From the NCBI RefSeq assembly GCF_010095445.2, contig NZ_WFGV02000013.1, positions 1-64,000 on the forward strand: DNA of 64,000 nt, written 5' to 3'. The notes beneath the pieces were generated by a model. The model worked only from the letters and a program-made list of their open reading frames with translations. It searched no databases and had not been told where the DNA came from. A program made the position numbers and the translations under genes. The stretch's first letter is position 1, and each line of letters opens with the position of its first letter. Positions 1-7,316 of the stretch are shown here, piece by piece. The stretch is from Pseudomonas sp. TNT3 (GTDB taxonomy: Bacteria > Pseudomonadota > Gammaproteobacteria > Pseudomonadales > Pseudomonadaceae).

Positions 1-446
1 AGGGCTGGCCCATCGTCCACGTGCGCGTGGCGTTCCGTGCGGACTACGGCGACCTGATCCAGAACGCCCCGATCCTGCGCACGGTCGCCAGCCTCGGCGC
101 AGTCCGGGAAGGCAGTTGGGGCGCGGAGTTTTTCAGCGCCCTGGCGCCGCTGGACAGCCGCAATGAGTTCGTCATCACCCATCACCGGATCAACGCTTTT
201 TTTGGCTCGGCGCTGGAAACCGTGGTGCGCCAGTTCAATCCTTCGCACCTGCTGATCGCTGGCGTGGCGACCCATTCCGTGGTGGAAAGCACGGTGCGCC
301 ATGCGGTGGATTGCGGATTCGAGGTGACGGTGGCGGCAGATGCCTGCGCCAGCGCAGACAGCGGCATGCATGCGGCCTCGCTGGCGAGCATGGCGGTGAT
401 AGCCCGTATCAGCTCCGTCACGCAAGCACTGGAGGAATGGTCATGA
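1..446 (+). CDS. Isochorismatase-like cysteine hydrolase family protein (5' end missing)
   Basis: The reading frame is open from the first bases of the window, so the N-terminus, including the usual catalytic Asp, lies upstream. The visible 148 residues carry the isochorismatase fold: GWPIVHVRV strand, VITHHRINAFFGS, and GVATHSVVESTVRHA. In active cysteine hydrolases the second motif begins with a Lys (KHR) and the third carries the nucleophilic Cys (T-x-x-C-V). Here these are His and Val, so ordinary amidohydrolase chemistry is doubtful; true isochorismatases also lack the Cys. The stop overlaps the start of the following SDR gene (ATGA), indicating translational coupling in a catabolic-type operon with the SDR and the dienelactone hydrolase. 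The family call is firm; the substrate is unknown. Confidence 0.8.
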   Translation, partial: GWPIVHVRVAFRADYGDLIQNAPILRTVASLGAVREGSWGAEFFSALAPLDSRNEFVITHHRINAFFGSALETVVRQFNPSHLLIAGVATHSVVESTVRHAVDCGFEVTVAADACASADSGMHAASLASMAVIARISSVTQALEEWS

Positions 447-1231
447 TGCTCGAAGGCAAAGTTGCGATTGTCACCGGCAGTACTCAGGGGCTGGGACTGG
501 ATATCGCACGGCAACTGTTAGCCGAGGGCGCCCGAGTGATGCTGGTGGGGCGCAACGCCGACGCTGGCCAGGCATTGGCGCAAACAATGAACTGCGCGTT
601 TTCAGCCTGCGACGTGGAGCGTGACGAAGACATCGACGCCTGCATCGCGGCCACGCTGGAGCGCTTCGGCAGGCTCGACATCCTGGTCAACAACGCGTGC
701 CTGTACGCCGATCAGGGACTGGCCTCGGACCGCGCACAATGGCTGAAAACCCTGAACGTCAATCTGGTGTCGGCGGCCATCTTTACCCAGAAAGCCGCCG
801 TGCATCTGCCCGCCGGTGGCGTGGTCATCAACATGGGCAGCACCGGCGGCAAATTCGGCGCGGCCGGGCGCGCGCTGTACCCCGCCTCCAAGGCCGGCAT
901 CCTGCAACTGACGAAGAACCTGGCCATGACCCTGGCCCCGGAACACATCCGGGTGCTGAGCGTATCCCCGGCCTGGACCTGGTCGCCCAGCGTCGCCGAC
1001 TTCAGCGACAACGACCCGGAGCTCGCGGATCGGGTCGGGGCACCTTTTCACCCGCTCGGGCGCATCGGCCGTGGCCATGAGATCGGCAGCGTGGTGGCTT
1101 TTCTGTGCAGCGCCGGTGCAAGCTGGATGACCGGTGTCGATGTGCCAGTAGACGGCGGCTTTTCGATTCTCGGGCCAGACCGTGGCGTGTCGCCGCGGGT
1201 GTGGTTCCAGCAATACCGTGACAGCCAATAA
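443..1231 (+). CDS. Short-chain dehydrogenase/reductase (SDR)
   Basis: Classical SDR of 262 residues. The Rossmann cofactor motif TGSTQGLG is near residue 12, the NNA motif (LVNNACLY) follows in the middle, and the catalytic Tyr-Lys pair is in YPASKAG, preceded by the active-site serine region MGSTGG. It ends with the typical C-terminal VDGG motif. The start at 443 is chosen because a GGAGGA ribosome-binding site lies six bases upstream; an adjacent ATG at 446 is also possible. It overlaps the preceding isochorismatase-like gene and is followed 28 bases later by the dienelactone hydrolase, so the three probably act on one pathway. The oxidised alcohol or ketone substrate cannot be told from the sequence. 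Confidence 0.9.
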   Translation: MMLEGKVAIVTGSTQGLGLDIARQLLAEGARVMLVGRNADAGQALAQTMNCAFSACDVERDEDIDACIAATLERFGRLDILVNNACLYADQGLASDRAQWLKTLNVNLVSAAIFTQKAAVHLPAGGVVINMGSTGGKFGAAGRALYPASKAGILQLTKNLAMTLAPEHIRVLSVSPAWTWSPSVADFSDNDPELADRVGAPFHPLGRIGRGHEIGSVVAFLCSAGASWMTGVDVPVDGGFSILGPDRGVSPRVWFQQYRDSQ

Positions 1232-1259
1232 AACCTGATAACCGAATGGGGTAGATGAC

Positions 1260-2492
1260 ATGGGCAAGATGATTGAGATCCAGGCAACGGACAGCAGCGC
1301 CACGTTCGGCGCTTACCTGGCCCTGCCCGCCAGCGGCAAGGGCCCCGGCGTGGTGATCGGCCAGGAGATTTTCGGGGTCAACGCCAACATGCGCGCAGTA
1401 GCCGATTTCTATGCCGAGGAAGGTTATGTGGCGCTGGTGCCGGACCTGTTCTGGCGCCTTCAGCCGGGCGTTGACCTGGGCTACACCGAAGCGGACTTTG
1501 CCGTCGCCATTGATCTGTTTCAGCGCCTGGACATGGACAAGGCCGTCGGCGACATCGACGCCTGCTTCACCGCCCTGCGTGCATTGCCTGAAGTCGAAGG
1601 CTCGGGCCTGGGTTATGTCGGGTTCTGCATGGGCGGCAAACTGGCCTGGCTCACCGCCACGCGAACCGATGTGGCCTGCGCCGTCGGCTACTACGGCATG
1701 GGCATCGAACACCTGCTGCACGAGTCGGAAAACCTCAAGGGCCGGCTGGTGCTGCATTTTGCCGAAAACGATGGCTACTGCGACGCCAACGCACGCGCCC
1801 GGATCAGCGAGCACCTCGGCGGCAACGACAAAACCGAAATCTACGTATACCCAGGCGTCGACCACGCCTTCGCCCGGGCCGGCAGCGCGCACTTCGACAA
1901 GTCCGCCTCGCTGATGGCCCATGAACGCAGTATCGCCGCACTCAAGCGCGAGATCGGCCCGCACTTCAACCTGTCCGCCCTGTGGGAAGAACACATCCGC
2001 CATGAGTTCGACACCCGCGACGTGCCCGCCACCATGGCAACCATGGTCGCCGAACCCTACGTCAACCATATTCCGACCATGACCGGCGGTGTCGGAGCCA
2101 AGGAACTCAGCCGCTTCTACCAGCACCATTTTGTCCACGGCAACCCGCCGGACATGAAGCTCATCCCGATCTCCCGCACCATCGGAGCACTGCAGATCGT
2201 TGATGAATTCATCATGTGCTTTACCCACAGCACCGAAATCGACTGGATGCTGCCCAACGTGGCACCGACCGGCAAGTACGTCGAGATTCCGATGCTGGGG
2301 GTGATCAAGTTCCGCGGGGACAAGCTGTACCACGAGCACATCTACTGGGACCAGGCCAGTGTGCTGGTGCAGATTGGCTTGTTGAACCCTGAGGGGCTGC
2401 CGGTGGCCGGGGTAGAAACAGCGAGAAAGTTGCTGGATGAACAGCGGCCGTCCAACACGTTGATGGGGCGCTGGACGCAAAGCGAGCAATAA
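1260..2492 (+). CDS. Dienelactone hydrolase fused to a SnoaL/NTF2-like domain
   Basis: 410 residues, against about 235 for an ordinary dienelactone hydrolase. Residues 1–235 form an alpha/beta hydrolase with the triad Cys123 (GFCMGG), Asp171 (ENDGYCD) and His202 (GVDHAF) and with Glu36 (GQEIFG). These positions match those known for the Pseudomonas enzyme ClcD, so this half should be an active carboxymethylenebutenolidase-type esterase. Residues about 240–400 look like a SnoaL/NTF2-like domain (EEHIRHEFDTRD at the start, later KFRGDKLYHEHIYWD), a fold used by small cyclases, isomerases and hydratases. It is the last gene of the isochorismatase-like/SDR operon and is followed by a strong hairpin terminator. 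The fusion suggests sequential action on one intermediate; the substrate is unknown. Confidence 0.88.
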   Translation: MGKMIEIQATDSSATFGAYLALPASGKGPGVVIGQEIFGVNANMRAVADFYAEEGYVALVPDLFWRLQPGVDLGYTEADFAVAIDLFQRLDMDKAVGDIDACFTALRALPEVEGSGLGYVGFCMGGKLAWLTATRTDVACAVGYYGMGIEHLLHESENLKGRLVLHFAENDGYCDANARARISEHLGGNDKTEIYVYPGVDHAFARAGSAHFDKSASLMAHERSIAALKREIGPHFNLSALWEEHIRHEFDTRDVPATMATMVAEPYVNHIPTMTGGVGAKELSRFYQHHFVHGNPPDMKLIPISRTIGALQIVDEFIMCFTHSTEIDWMLPNVAPTGKYVEIPMLGVIKFRGDKLYHEHIYWDQASVLVQIGLLNPEGLPVAGVETARKLLDEQRPSNTLMGRWTQSEQ

Positions 2493-2504
2493 CGACCGGG
2501 TAAT

Positions 2505-2543
2505 AAAAAGGCCGATCTGTCATGCAACAGATCGGCCTTTTTT
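2505..2543. terminator. Bidirectional intrinsic terminator
   Basis: A 16-bp perfect stem (AAAAAGGCCGATCTGT paired with its complement) with a six-base loop is flanked by A- and T-runs. It lies between the convergent dienelactone hydrolase gene (+) and the permease gene (-), and can serve both. Confidence 0.92.
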
Positions 2544-2558
2544 CATTCACTGCAAACG

Positions 2559-4076
2559 TCAGACATGTTCACTGCTTTTCGCATGCGACGGCCGCGGTTC
2601 TCCGTGCCCGTGATCCACCTCGATCACCGGGATTTCCTTGCCGTCGCAGTCATGCAACTTGCCTTCGCTGAAGTAATCCCCTTCGCGCAACGCTGCCAGA
2701 TCCTGATAACGCAGAACACGCTCAGTCCCTGCTGCAAACACCGATTGCTGATCGGAGTTGCCGGCAGTGAGGTGGTTGAACGCCAGGTTAAGCACGATCG
2801 CCATGATCGCCGACGAACTGATGCCCGAATGGAAAATGGTCGCGAACCAGCTTGGGAAATGATCGTAGAAGTTGGGTGCGGCGATAGGAATCATGCCGAA
2901 GCCGATGGAAGTGGCAACGATGATCAGGTTGACGTTGTTGCGATAGTCGACCTTGGACAGGGTGCGAATACCGCTGGCCGCCACCGTACCGAACAGCACG
3001 ATACCGGCACCACCGAGCACCGAAGTCGGCACCGCGGCAATCACCCGTCCCATGAACGGCAGCAGACCCAGGACCACCAGGAACAAACCACCGGTGGCCA
3101 CCACAAAGCGGCTCTTGATCCCGGTCACCGCCACCAGCCCGACGTTCTGGGCGAAGGCACTTTGGGTGAAGGAGCCGAAGATCGGCGCGATCATGCTCGA
3201 CAGCATGTCGGCACGCAGACCATTACCCAGGCGCTTGGAATCCACTTTGGTGTCGATGATTTCACCGACGGCCAGAATGTCGGCGGAGGTTTCCACCAGC
3301 GTCACCATCACCACGATGCACATCGACAGAATCGCGGCGAAGTGGAAGGTTGGCATGCCGAAGTGGAACGGTGTCGGGAAGCCGAACATCGGCCCCTGGG
3401 CCACGTTCGAGAAGTCCGCCATGCCGAGGAACACCGCGAGAATGGTACCGATCACCATCGCCAGCAGAATCGACAGCCGGGAGATGGTTGCGCTGCCGAT
3501 CTTGCTCAACAGCAGCACCAGCACCAGGGTCACCGCCGCCAGGCCAATGTTCGCCATGCTGCCGAAGTCAGGGGCATGGCTATTGCCGCCCATCGCCCAG
3601 CGTGCGGCCACCGGCATCAGCGTCAGGCCGATGGTGGTGATCACGATGCCCGTCACCAGCGGCGGGAAAAACTTCGTGATGCGCGAGAACACCGGCGTGA
3701 TCAGTAACCCGATCAACGACGCGGCAATGACCGCCCCAAGAATCGACTGGAAACCACCCTCCCCGCCACTGCTGACAATCGCCACCATGGTCGCAACGCC
3801 AGAGAAGGACACGCCCTGTACCAGCGGCAACTGACAACCGAAAAACGGTAAACCAAGGGTCTGGAGTAACGTCGCCAGCCCCCCTGCAAACAACGAAGCA
3901 GCAATCAACAAACCGATGTCCGCCGGCGAAAGCCCGGCCGCCTGGCCGATAATCAATGGCACTGCGACGATACCGCCGTACATGGTCAGAACGTGTTGCA
4001 GGCCATAAGCCATATTTGCGCCGACTCCAAGATTTTCATCCTCGGGCCGTTGGTGTGAAACATGGGGCGTTTTCAT
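2559..4076 (-). CDS. NCS2-family nucleobase permease (xanthine/uric acid/uracil type)
   Basis: 505 residues with about 14 hydrophobic segments: a nucleobase:cation symporter-2 transporter of the inner membrane. Diagnostic stretches are the N-terminal MAYGLQHVLTMYGG, the central VETSADILAVGEI and the family signature QNVGLVAVTGIKSR, where the substrate-binding and NCS2 motifs lie. Length and the hydrophilic tail after the last membrane segment fit the UacT/XanP group better than UraA (about 430 residues), so a purine (xanthine or urate) is the likelier substrate; this is inference. The gene stands alone, with strong palindromes in its upstream region that suggest control by a ligand-responsive repressor. 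Confidence 0.88.
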   Translation of the reverse strand: MKTPHVSHQRPEDENLGVGANMAYGLQHVLTMYGGIVAVPLIIGQAAGLSPADIGLLIAASLFAGGLATLLQTLGLPFFGCQLPLVQGVSFSGVATMVAIVSSGGEGGFQSILGAVIAASLIGLLITPVFSRITKFFPPLVTGIVITTIGLTLMPVAARWAMGGNSHAPDFGSMANIGLAAVTLVLVLLLSKIGSATISRLSILLAMVIGTILAVFLGMADFSNVAQGPMFGFPTPFHFGMPTFHFAAILSMCIVVMVTLVETSADILAVGEIIDTKVDSKRLGNGLRADMLSSMIAPIFGSFTQSAFAQNVGLVAVTGIKSRFVVATGGLFLVVLGLLPFMGRVIAAVPTSVLGGAGIVLFGTVAASGIRTLSKVDYRNNVNLIIVATSIGFGMIPIAAPNFYDHFPSWFATIFHSGISSSAIMAIVLNLAFNHLTAGNSDQQSVFAAGTERVLRYQDLAALREGDYFSEGKLHDCDGKEIPVIEVDHGHGEPRPSHAKSSEHV

Positions 4077-4142
4077 GGTTGGGGGGTTCCCTGGTTTTTA
4101 TTCTGCGCACACTGTATGCAAGACTCAGGACAAATGTCTATA

Positions 4143-4158
4143 GAGTTGTATACAACTC
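4143..4158. promoter_or_regulatory. Perfect 16-bp palindrome, candidate operator of the permease
   Basis: GAGTTGTATACAACTC is a perfect palindrome about 70 bases upstream of the permease start. Its core TTGTATACAA resembles sites of GntR-type regulators. The regulator itself is not in the window. Confidence 0.55.
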
Positions 4159-4169
4159 ATCAGTCAGAT

Positions 4170-4187
4170 AATGGACATATGTCCATT
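4170..4187. promoter_or_regulatory. Perfect 18-bp palindrome, second candidate operator
   Basis: AATGGACATATGTCCATT is a perfect palindrome 11 bases beyond the first. A related imperfect copy (GGACAAATGTCT) lies at about 4128–4139. Two different palindromes side by side suggest either two regulators or two binding modes. Confidence 0.5.
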
Positions 4188-4308
4188 TGCCTCTGCCTGC
4201 GTTGACTTTTCCCCCAGAAAAATCCTTGAAACACATCCTGCCTGTCCCGCCTCCTTCCCCCGCTAATCTTCATCACTCCTAGCGACCGTTGGCACGGACG
4301 CCTCTCGC

Positions 4309-4331
4309 TTATACATATAAAGTATGCATAA
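4309..4331 (+). promoter_or_regulatory. Inverted repeat overlapping the brnT start (possible BrnA operator)
   Basis: Arms TTATACATAT and GTATGCATAA, separated by AAA, match at 8 of 10 positions when one is complemented. The site ends on the first base of the brnT start codon and could be where the BrnTA complex represses its own promoter, as is known for this family. Confidence 0.5.
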
Positions 4332-4612
4332 TGAACTCATTCGAAATTCAATATGACAAGGCAAAGAACGCAGCTAACAAATCAAAGCACCGAGGCATCA
4401 GCCTGGCAGAGACGGAAGCGGTGTTTTACGACGACCGAGCGATGACGGTGCAGGACAACCATCATGACGAACAGCGGTGGATCATCATGGGGATGGATGC
4501 CAAAGGGCGCTTGCTCGTGGTTGCGTTCACTTATCGGGACCCGAATTTCGTTCGAATCATTTCCGCGCGAGTTGCCACAAAAAACGAGCGCCGCAGCTAT
4601 CAGGAATTCTGA
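4331..4612 (+). CDS. brnT: BrnT family ribonuclease toxin
   Basis: 93 residues, the normal size for BrnT toxins, which are RelE-fold ribonucleases. Recognisable family features are the N-terminal FEIQYDKAKNAANKSKHRGIS, the YDDRAMTVQD region, the WIIMGMDAKGRLLVVAFTYRD strands, and the C-terminal IISARVATKNERRSYQEF, which carries the Arg residues typical of the active site. The start at 4331 is chosen because homology begins there; upstream codons are unrelated. The antitoxin gene follows after three bases. Base composition around this pair is lower in GC than in its neighbours, which fits acquisition by transfer. Confidence 0.92.
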   Translation: MNSFEIQYDKAKNAANKSKHRGISLAETEAVFYDDRAMTVQDNHHDEQRWIIMGMDAKGRLLVVAFTYRDPNFVRIISARVATKNERRSYQEF

Positions 4613-4615
4613 CCT

Positions 4616-4948
4616 ATGAAAAACGAACACGATTTCAGCGATGCCAAGCGTGGAGCCATCGCATCCAGCAAAGGAAAAACCCGCATCACCATCATGCTCG
4701 ATGATGTGGTTATAGAGGCTGCTCGCGCTTTGGCTGAGAGCGAGGGCTATGGCTATCAGACGGTTATCAACAATACCTTGCGCCAGGCCTTGCTCAACGA
4801 GAAAGGCAAAACGGTCGGTGCCGATCAACACACCGCTGTTGGCAATGCGCCGCATATCAACGAAGGAATAACGACCGCTGAACTGCAAAATCTCGAGAAA
4901 AAACTGGCCGAGGCACTCAACGAAATCCATCGGGTGATGAAGCCTTGA
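4616..4948 (+). CDS. brnA: BrnA family antitoxin
   Basis: 110 residues. The segment TRITIMLDDVVIEAARALAES followed by GYGYQTVINNTLRQALL is the ribbon-helix-helix DNA-binding region of BrnA antitoxins; the acidic C-terminal coiled segment (TAELQNLEKKLAEALNEIHRV) probably neutralises BrnT. The gene is three bases behind brnT, in the usual toxin-first order. BrnA is expected to dimerise, cover the toxin and repress the shared promoter. Confidence 0.9.
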   Translation: MKNEHDFSDAKRGAIASSKGKTRITIMLDDVVIEAARALAESEGYGYQTVINNTLRQALLNEKGKTVGADQHTAVGNAPHINEGITTAELQNLEKKLAEALNEIHRVMKP

Positions 4949-4972
4949 GTCCGATGCCGGTAATGGGCAACC

Positions 4973-5001
4973 AAGGGCAGACTTGGCAGCGCTGCCCTTT
5001 T
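4973..5001. terminator. Hairpin terminator between brnA and nat
   Basis: AAGGGCAG pairs with CTGCCCTT across an 11-base loop and is followed by TTTT on the + strand. It closes the brnTA operon and lies just downstream of the convergent nat gene. Confidence 0.6.
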
Positions 5002-5020
5002 CAATCTGTCCTGCAGGTAT

Positions 5021-5848
5021 TCATACGCCCTGAATCAACCGCTCCAACACTTGCCGCAAGCGCGCATGCGCCGGCACTTGAATGCCGAATTCCGTCTTCA
5101 GCAGATCAATCAACTCATCCACATTCGCCACCTGATGCCGCTCACTTTCAGCGTCCATCCGGTGAATGGCGAAACTGCCGTTGTTGAGCGTGCGTCGCCA
5201 CCCTTCCCCCGTGCGCGCCACCATCAATTGCCTGGTGAAAGACGATTCAGGATGGGTCGAGACATACCAGTTGCCGACGACGTAATCGATGTCTTCCTGG
5301 CGTTGCAGATCGAAGATGTACATCGCGCGCCAATCACCCGCGACGTTGGCGCGAAGCGTGTAGCCATCGGCATGCGGCTCGATGCGATACGGCTCATGCG
5401 GCGTGAGCTGTTCGGCAAGTGAATCGAGCAGCAGTGGCGCGGTGGGGACCATGCCACCGAAGCCGACATCAGTGATGTAGCGCACGCCCTCCAGGCTTAC
5501 CAGACTCAGACGATGCGTGCGGGCGGTCCACGCGCCTTCGGGTTGCCCCATCACCACTCGACCGCTGATGCCCCGCGCATCGAAGCCCAACGTTTGCAGC
5601 AAGGCCAGGAACAGACAGTTGAGTTCGTAGCAGTACCCGCCCCGCCTTTCGTGCAGCACTTTGCGCTCGATCGACGGCAAATCGATCAGTACCGGCTCGC
5701 CGGCCAAAGTCGAAAGGTTTTCAAATGCAAAAGCGCCGGTATGGCGCAATTGAAGGAGGCGCAGTGTTTCCAGCGTGGGTGCCGGAGGGGTGTCAAAACC
5801 GAGTCGTTGCAGGTACTGCGCGAGATGTGTCAGGCGTGGCTCGCTCAT
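5021..5848 (-). CDS. nat: Arylamine N-acetyltransferase
   Basis: 275 residues, the normal length for a bacterial NAT. It transfers acetyl from acetyl-CoA to arylamines, arylhydroxylamines and hydrazines in the cytoplasm. The cysteine-protease-like triad is intact: Cys73 in RRGGYCYE, His112 in ARTHRL and Asp127 in ITDVGFGG. The N-terminal HTGAFAFENL motif is also typical. It is transcribed away from xthA's 5' side and towards brnTA, apparently as a single gene. The physiological substrate in pseudomonads is not settled; a role in detoxifying aromatic amines is inference. Confidence 0.94.
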   Translation of the reverse strand: MSEPRLTHLAQYLQRLGFDTPPAPTLETLRLLQLRHTGAFAFENLSTLAGEPVLIDLPSIERKVLHERRGGYCYELNCLFLALLQTLGFDARGISGRVVMGQPEGAWTARTHRLSLVSLEGVRYITDVGFGGMVPTAPLLLDSLAEQLTPHEPYRIEPHADGYTLRANVAGDWRAMYIFDLQRQEDIDYVVGNWYVSTHPESSFTRQLMVARTGEGWRRTLNNGSFAIHRMDAESERHQVANVDELIDLLKTEFGIQVPAHARLRQVLERLIQGV

Positions 5849-5959
5849 TGTTCAGTCCTTTTGAAGTGGCCGCGGATCGCTCCACCGATGGGCCACAGGT
5901 ATAGGCCAAAAGCTCATCGGACCGACAATTGATTTAGCCAATAGCGCTGCGAGAAAACT

Positions 5960-6754
5960 TCAACGGCGTTTGCGCGAGCCCAACCTGATCCACGTTGGGG
6001 CATGGTCGCTGGCATGGGGCTCGTTGCGCACCCAGGCATCCACGCCCGCCTCCTCCAGATAAGGGCTCAAGGCCGGGTTAAGCAGCAGATGGTCGATGCG
6101 CAGGCCGGAATTTTTCTGCCAGTGCTGGCGAAAGTAGTCCCAGAACGTATAGAGCCGATCTTCCGGGTACAAATGACGCAGGGAGTCGGTCCAGCCTTGA
6201 TCGAGCAGGCGCTGATAACACTCACGACTTTCCGGTTGCAGCAGCGCATCCTTGAGCCACGAGCGCGGGTTGTAGATGTCCAGATCGGTTGGCACCACGT
6301 TGTAATCGCCTGCCAGCACCACCGGATGGTCACTGGCCTGCAAGTCCTTGGCGTAGGCGATCAGCCGCTCGAACCAGGCCAGTTTGTAGTCGAACTTCGG
6401 TCCCGGTTGAGGGTTGCCATTGGGCAGGTACAGGCAGCCCACCAGAACGCCATGTACGGCGGCTTCCAGATACCGGCTGTGCGTATCACTGTCATCGCCC
6501 GGCAAACTGCGCCGACTCTCCAGCGGTTGCGCATCCCGCGCCAGAATCGCCACCCCGTTCCACGACGACTGGCCCTGCCAGATCGCGCCATAGCCGGCAG
6601 CCTCAAGCTCGGCGGCGGGAAAGGCACTGTCGACCGATTTAAGCTCCTGCAAGCAAGCAATATCCGGCTTCTCGCGCTCCAGCCAGGCGAGCAGATTGGG
6701 CAGTCGGGCACGCATGCCGTTGACGTTGAAAGTGGCGATTCGTAGTTTTTTCAC
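5960..6754 (-). CDS. xthA: Exodeoxyribonuclease III (AP endonuclease)
   Basis: 264 residues, the full length of ExoIII. It incises DNA at abasic sites and has 3'-phosphatase and 3'-5' exonuclease activity in base excision repair. Motifs of the endonuclease/exonuclease/phosphatase fold are intact: ATFNVNGMRAR (metal-ligand Asn), CLQELK (metal-ligand Glu), LAGDYNVVP (Asp/Asn pair), RIDHLL and the terminal SDHAP with the catalytic His. A small inverted repeat (GGTGTC…GACACC) lies just upstream. Pseudomonads carry more than one ExoIII-type gene, so the symbol marks the family. Confidence 0.93.
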   Translation of the reverse strand: MKKLRIATFNVNGMRARLPNLLAWLEREKPDIACLQELKSVDSAFPAAELEAAGYGAIWQGQSSWNGVAILARDAQPLESRRSLPGDDSDTHSRYLEAAVHGVLVGCLYLPNGNPQPGPKFDYKLAWFERLIAYAKDLQASDHPVVLAGDYNVVPTDLDIYNPRSWLKDALLQPESRECYQRLLDQGWTDSLRHLYPEDRLYTFWDYFRQHWQKNSGLRIDHLLLNPALSPYLEEAGVDAWVRNEPHASDHAPTWIRLGSRKRR

Positions 6755-6776
6755 GGGCCAACGCTCCTGATAGCGA

Positions 6777-6796
6777 GGTGTCTAGCGTGTGACACC
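6777..6796. promoter_or_regulatory. Small inverted repeat upstream of xthA
   Basis: GGTGTC and GACACC are separated by eight bases, 23–42 bases upstream of the xthA start codon. It could be an operator or a 5' leader hairpin. There is no independent support. Confidence 0.25.
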
Positions 6797-6940
6797 TGCG
6801 CGTTTGGGTGGTTGCGTCCCGGTATTGAACTGGCTGGATGAAGCGCGCTTGGCGTTGTCGACCACTCGTCATCCAAAAGGCACCAATTACGCGGTCCGTG
6901 ACACCAATTTCAGGTAACGACTCACTTTTGGAGACGTACC

Positions 6941-7258
6941 ATGATCAATCTCAAAATCTCTTCCCTGATACTGGCAGGCGTGTTGTCCGCGGCTTCTTTC
7001 GCCACTTATGCAGCCTCCGGCGATGGCGCTGATGCAACCGGTACCCCATCAGGTTCGACCGGTGGTTCGACGATGTCGCCCAACAACACCAAGGGCGCAC
7101 CTGCACCGGGCAGCACTTCGGGCAGCAGCAGTGGATCGAGTTCATCAAGCGGCTCAGGCGTTAACTCCAACGGCGGCACAAGCGGTTCTGGCGCAGGCGG
7201 AGGTACCGGCGCGGCCGGCGGAGGCACAGGTGGCGCGGGGGGTGGGACTGGCAGCTGA
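6941..7258 (+). CDS. Secreted Gly/Ser/Thr-rich low-complexity protein
   Basis: 105 residues, preceded by a GGAG ribosome-binding site ten bases upstream. Residues 1–24 are a clear signal peptide (basic start, hydrophobic core, ASFATYA cleavage site). The remaining 80 residues are low complexity: a Gly/Ser/Thr-rich part with Pro, a poly-Ser stretch near residues 60–72, then Gly-Gly-Gly-Thr-Gly repeats to the end. There is no cysteine in the mature part and no recognisable domain. It is probably periplasmic, surface-exposed or an intrinsically disordered secreted peptide. The function is unknown; the open frame, RBS and signal peptide make it a convincing gene. Confidence 0.75.
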   Translation: MINLKISSLILAGVLSAASFATYAASGDGADATGTPSGSTGGSTMSPNNTKGAPAPGSTSGSSSGSSSSSGSGVNSNGGTSGSGAGGGTGAAGGGTGGAGGGTGS

Positions 7259-7265
7259 ACGCGTA

Positions 7266-7296
7266 AAGGCAGTCGATAATCAACTGTCGGCTGCTT
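7266..7296 (+). terminator. Possible weak terminator after the Gly-rich gene
   Basis: GCAGTCGATAAT pairs imperfectly with AACTGTCGGCTGC (some G-T pairs) and is followed by TTTGTT. It lies between convergent genes. Confidence 0.35.
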
Positions 7297-7316
7297 TGTT
7301 CGCCCGCTCGCTCATC

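Noticed and set aside
1002..2489. 495-codon open frame opposite the dienelactone hydrolase fusion
   Set aside because: It lies antisense to a gene with an intact catalytic triad and has shadow composition (rich in His, Gln, Val and Gly).
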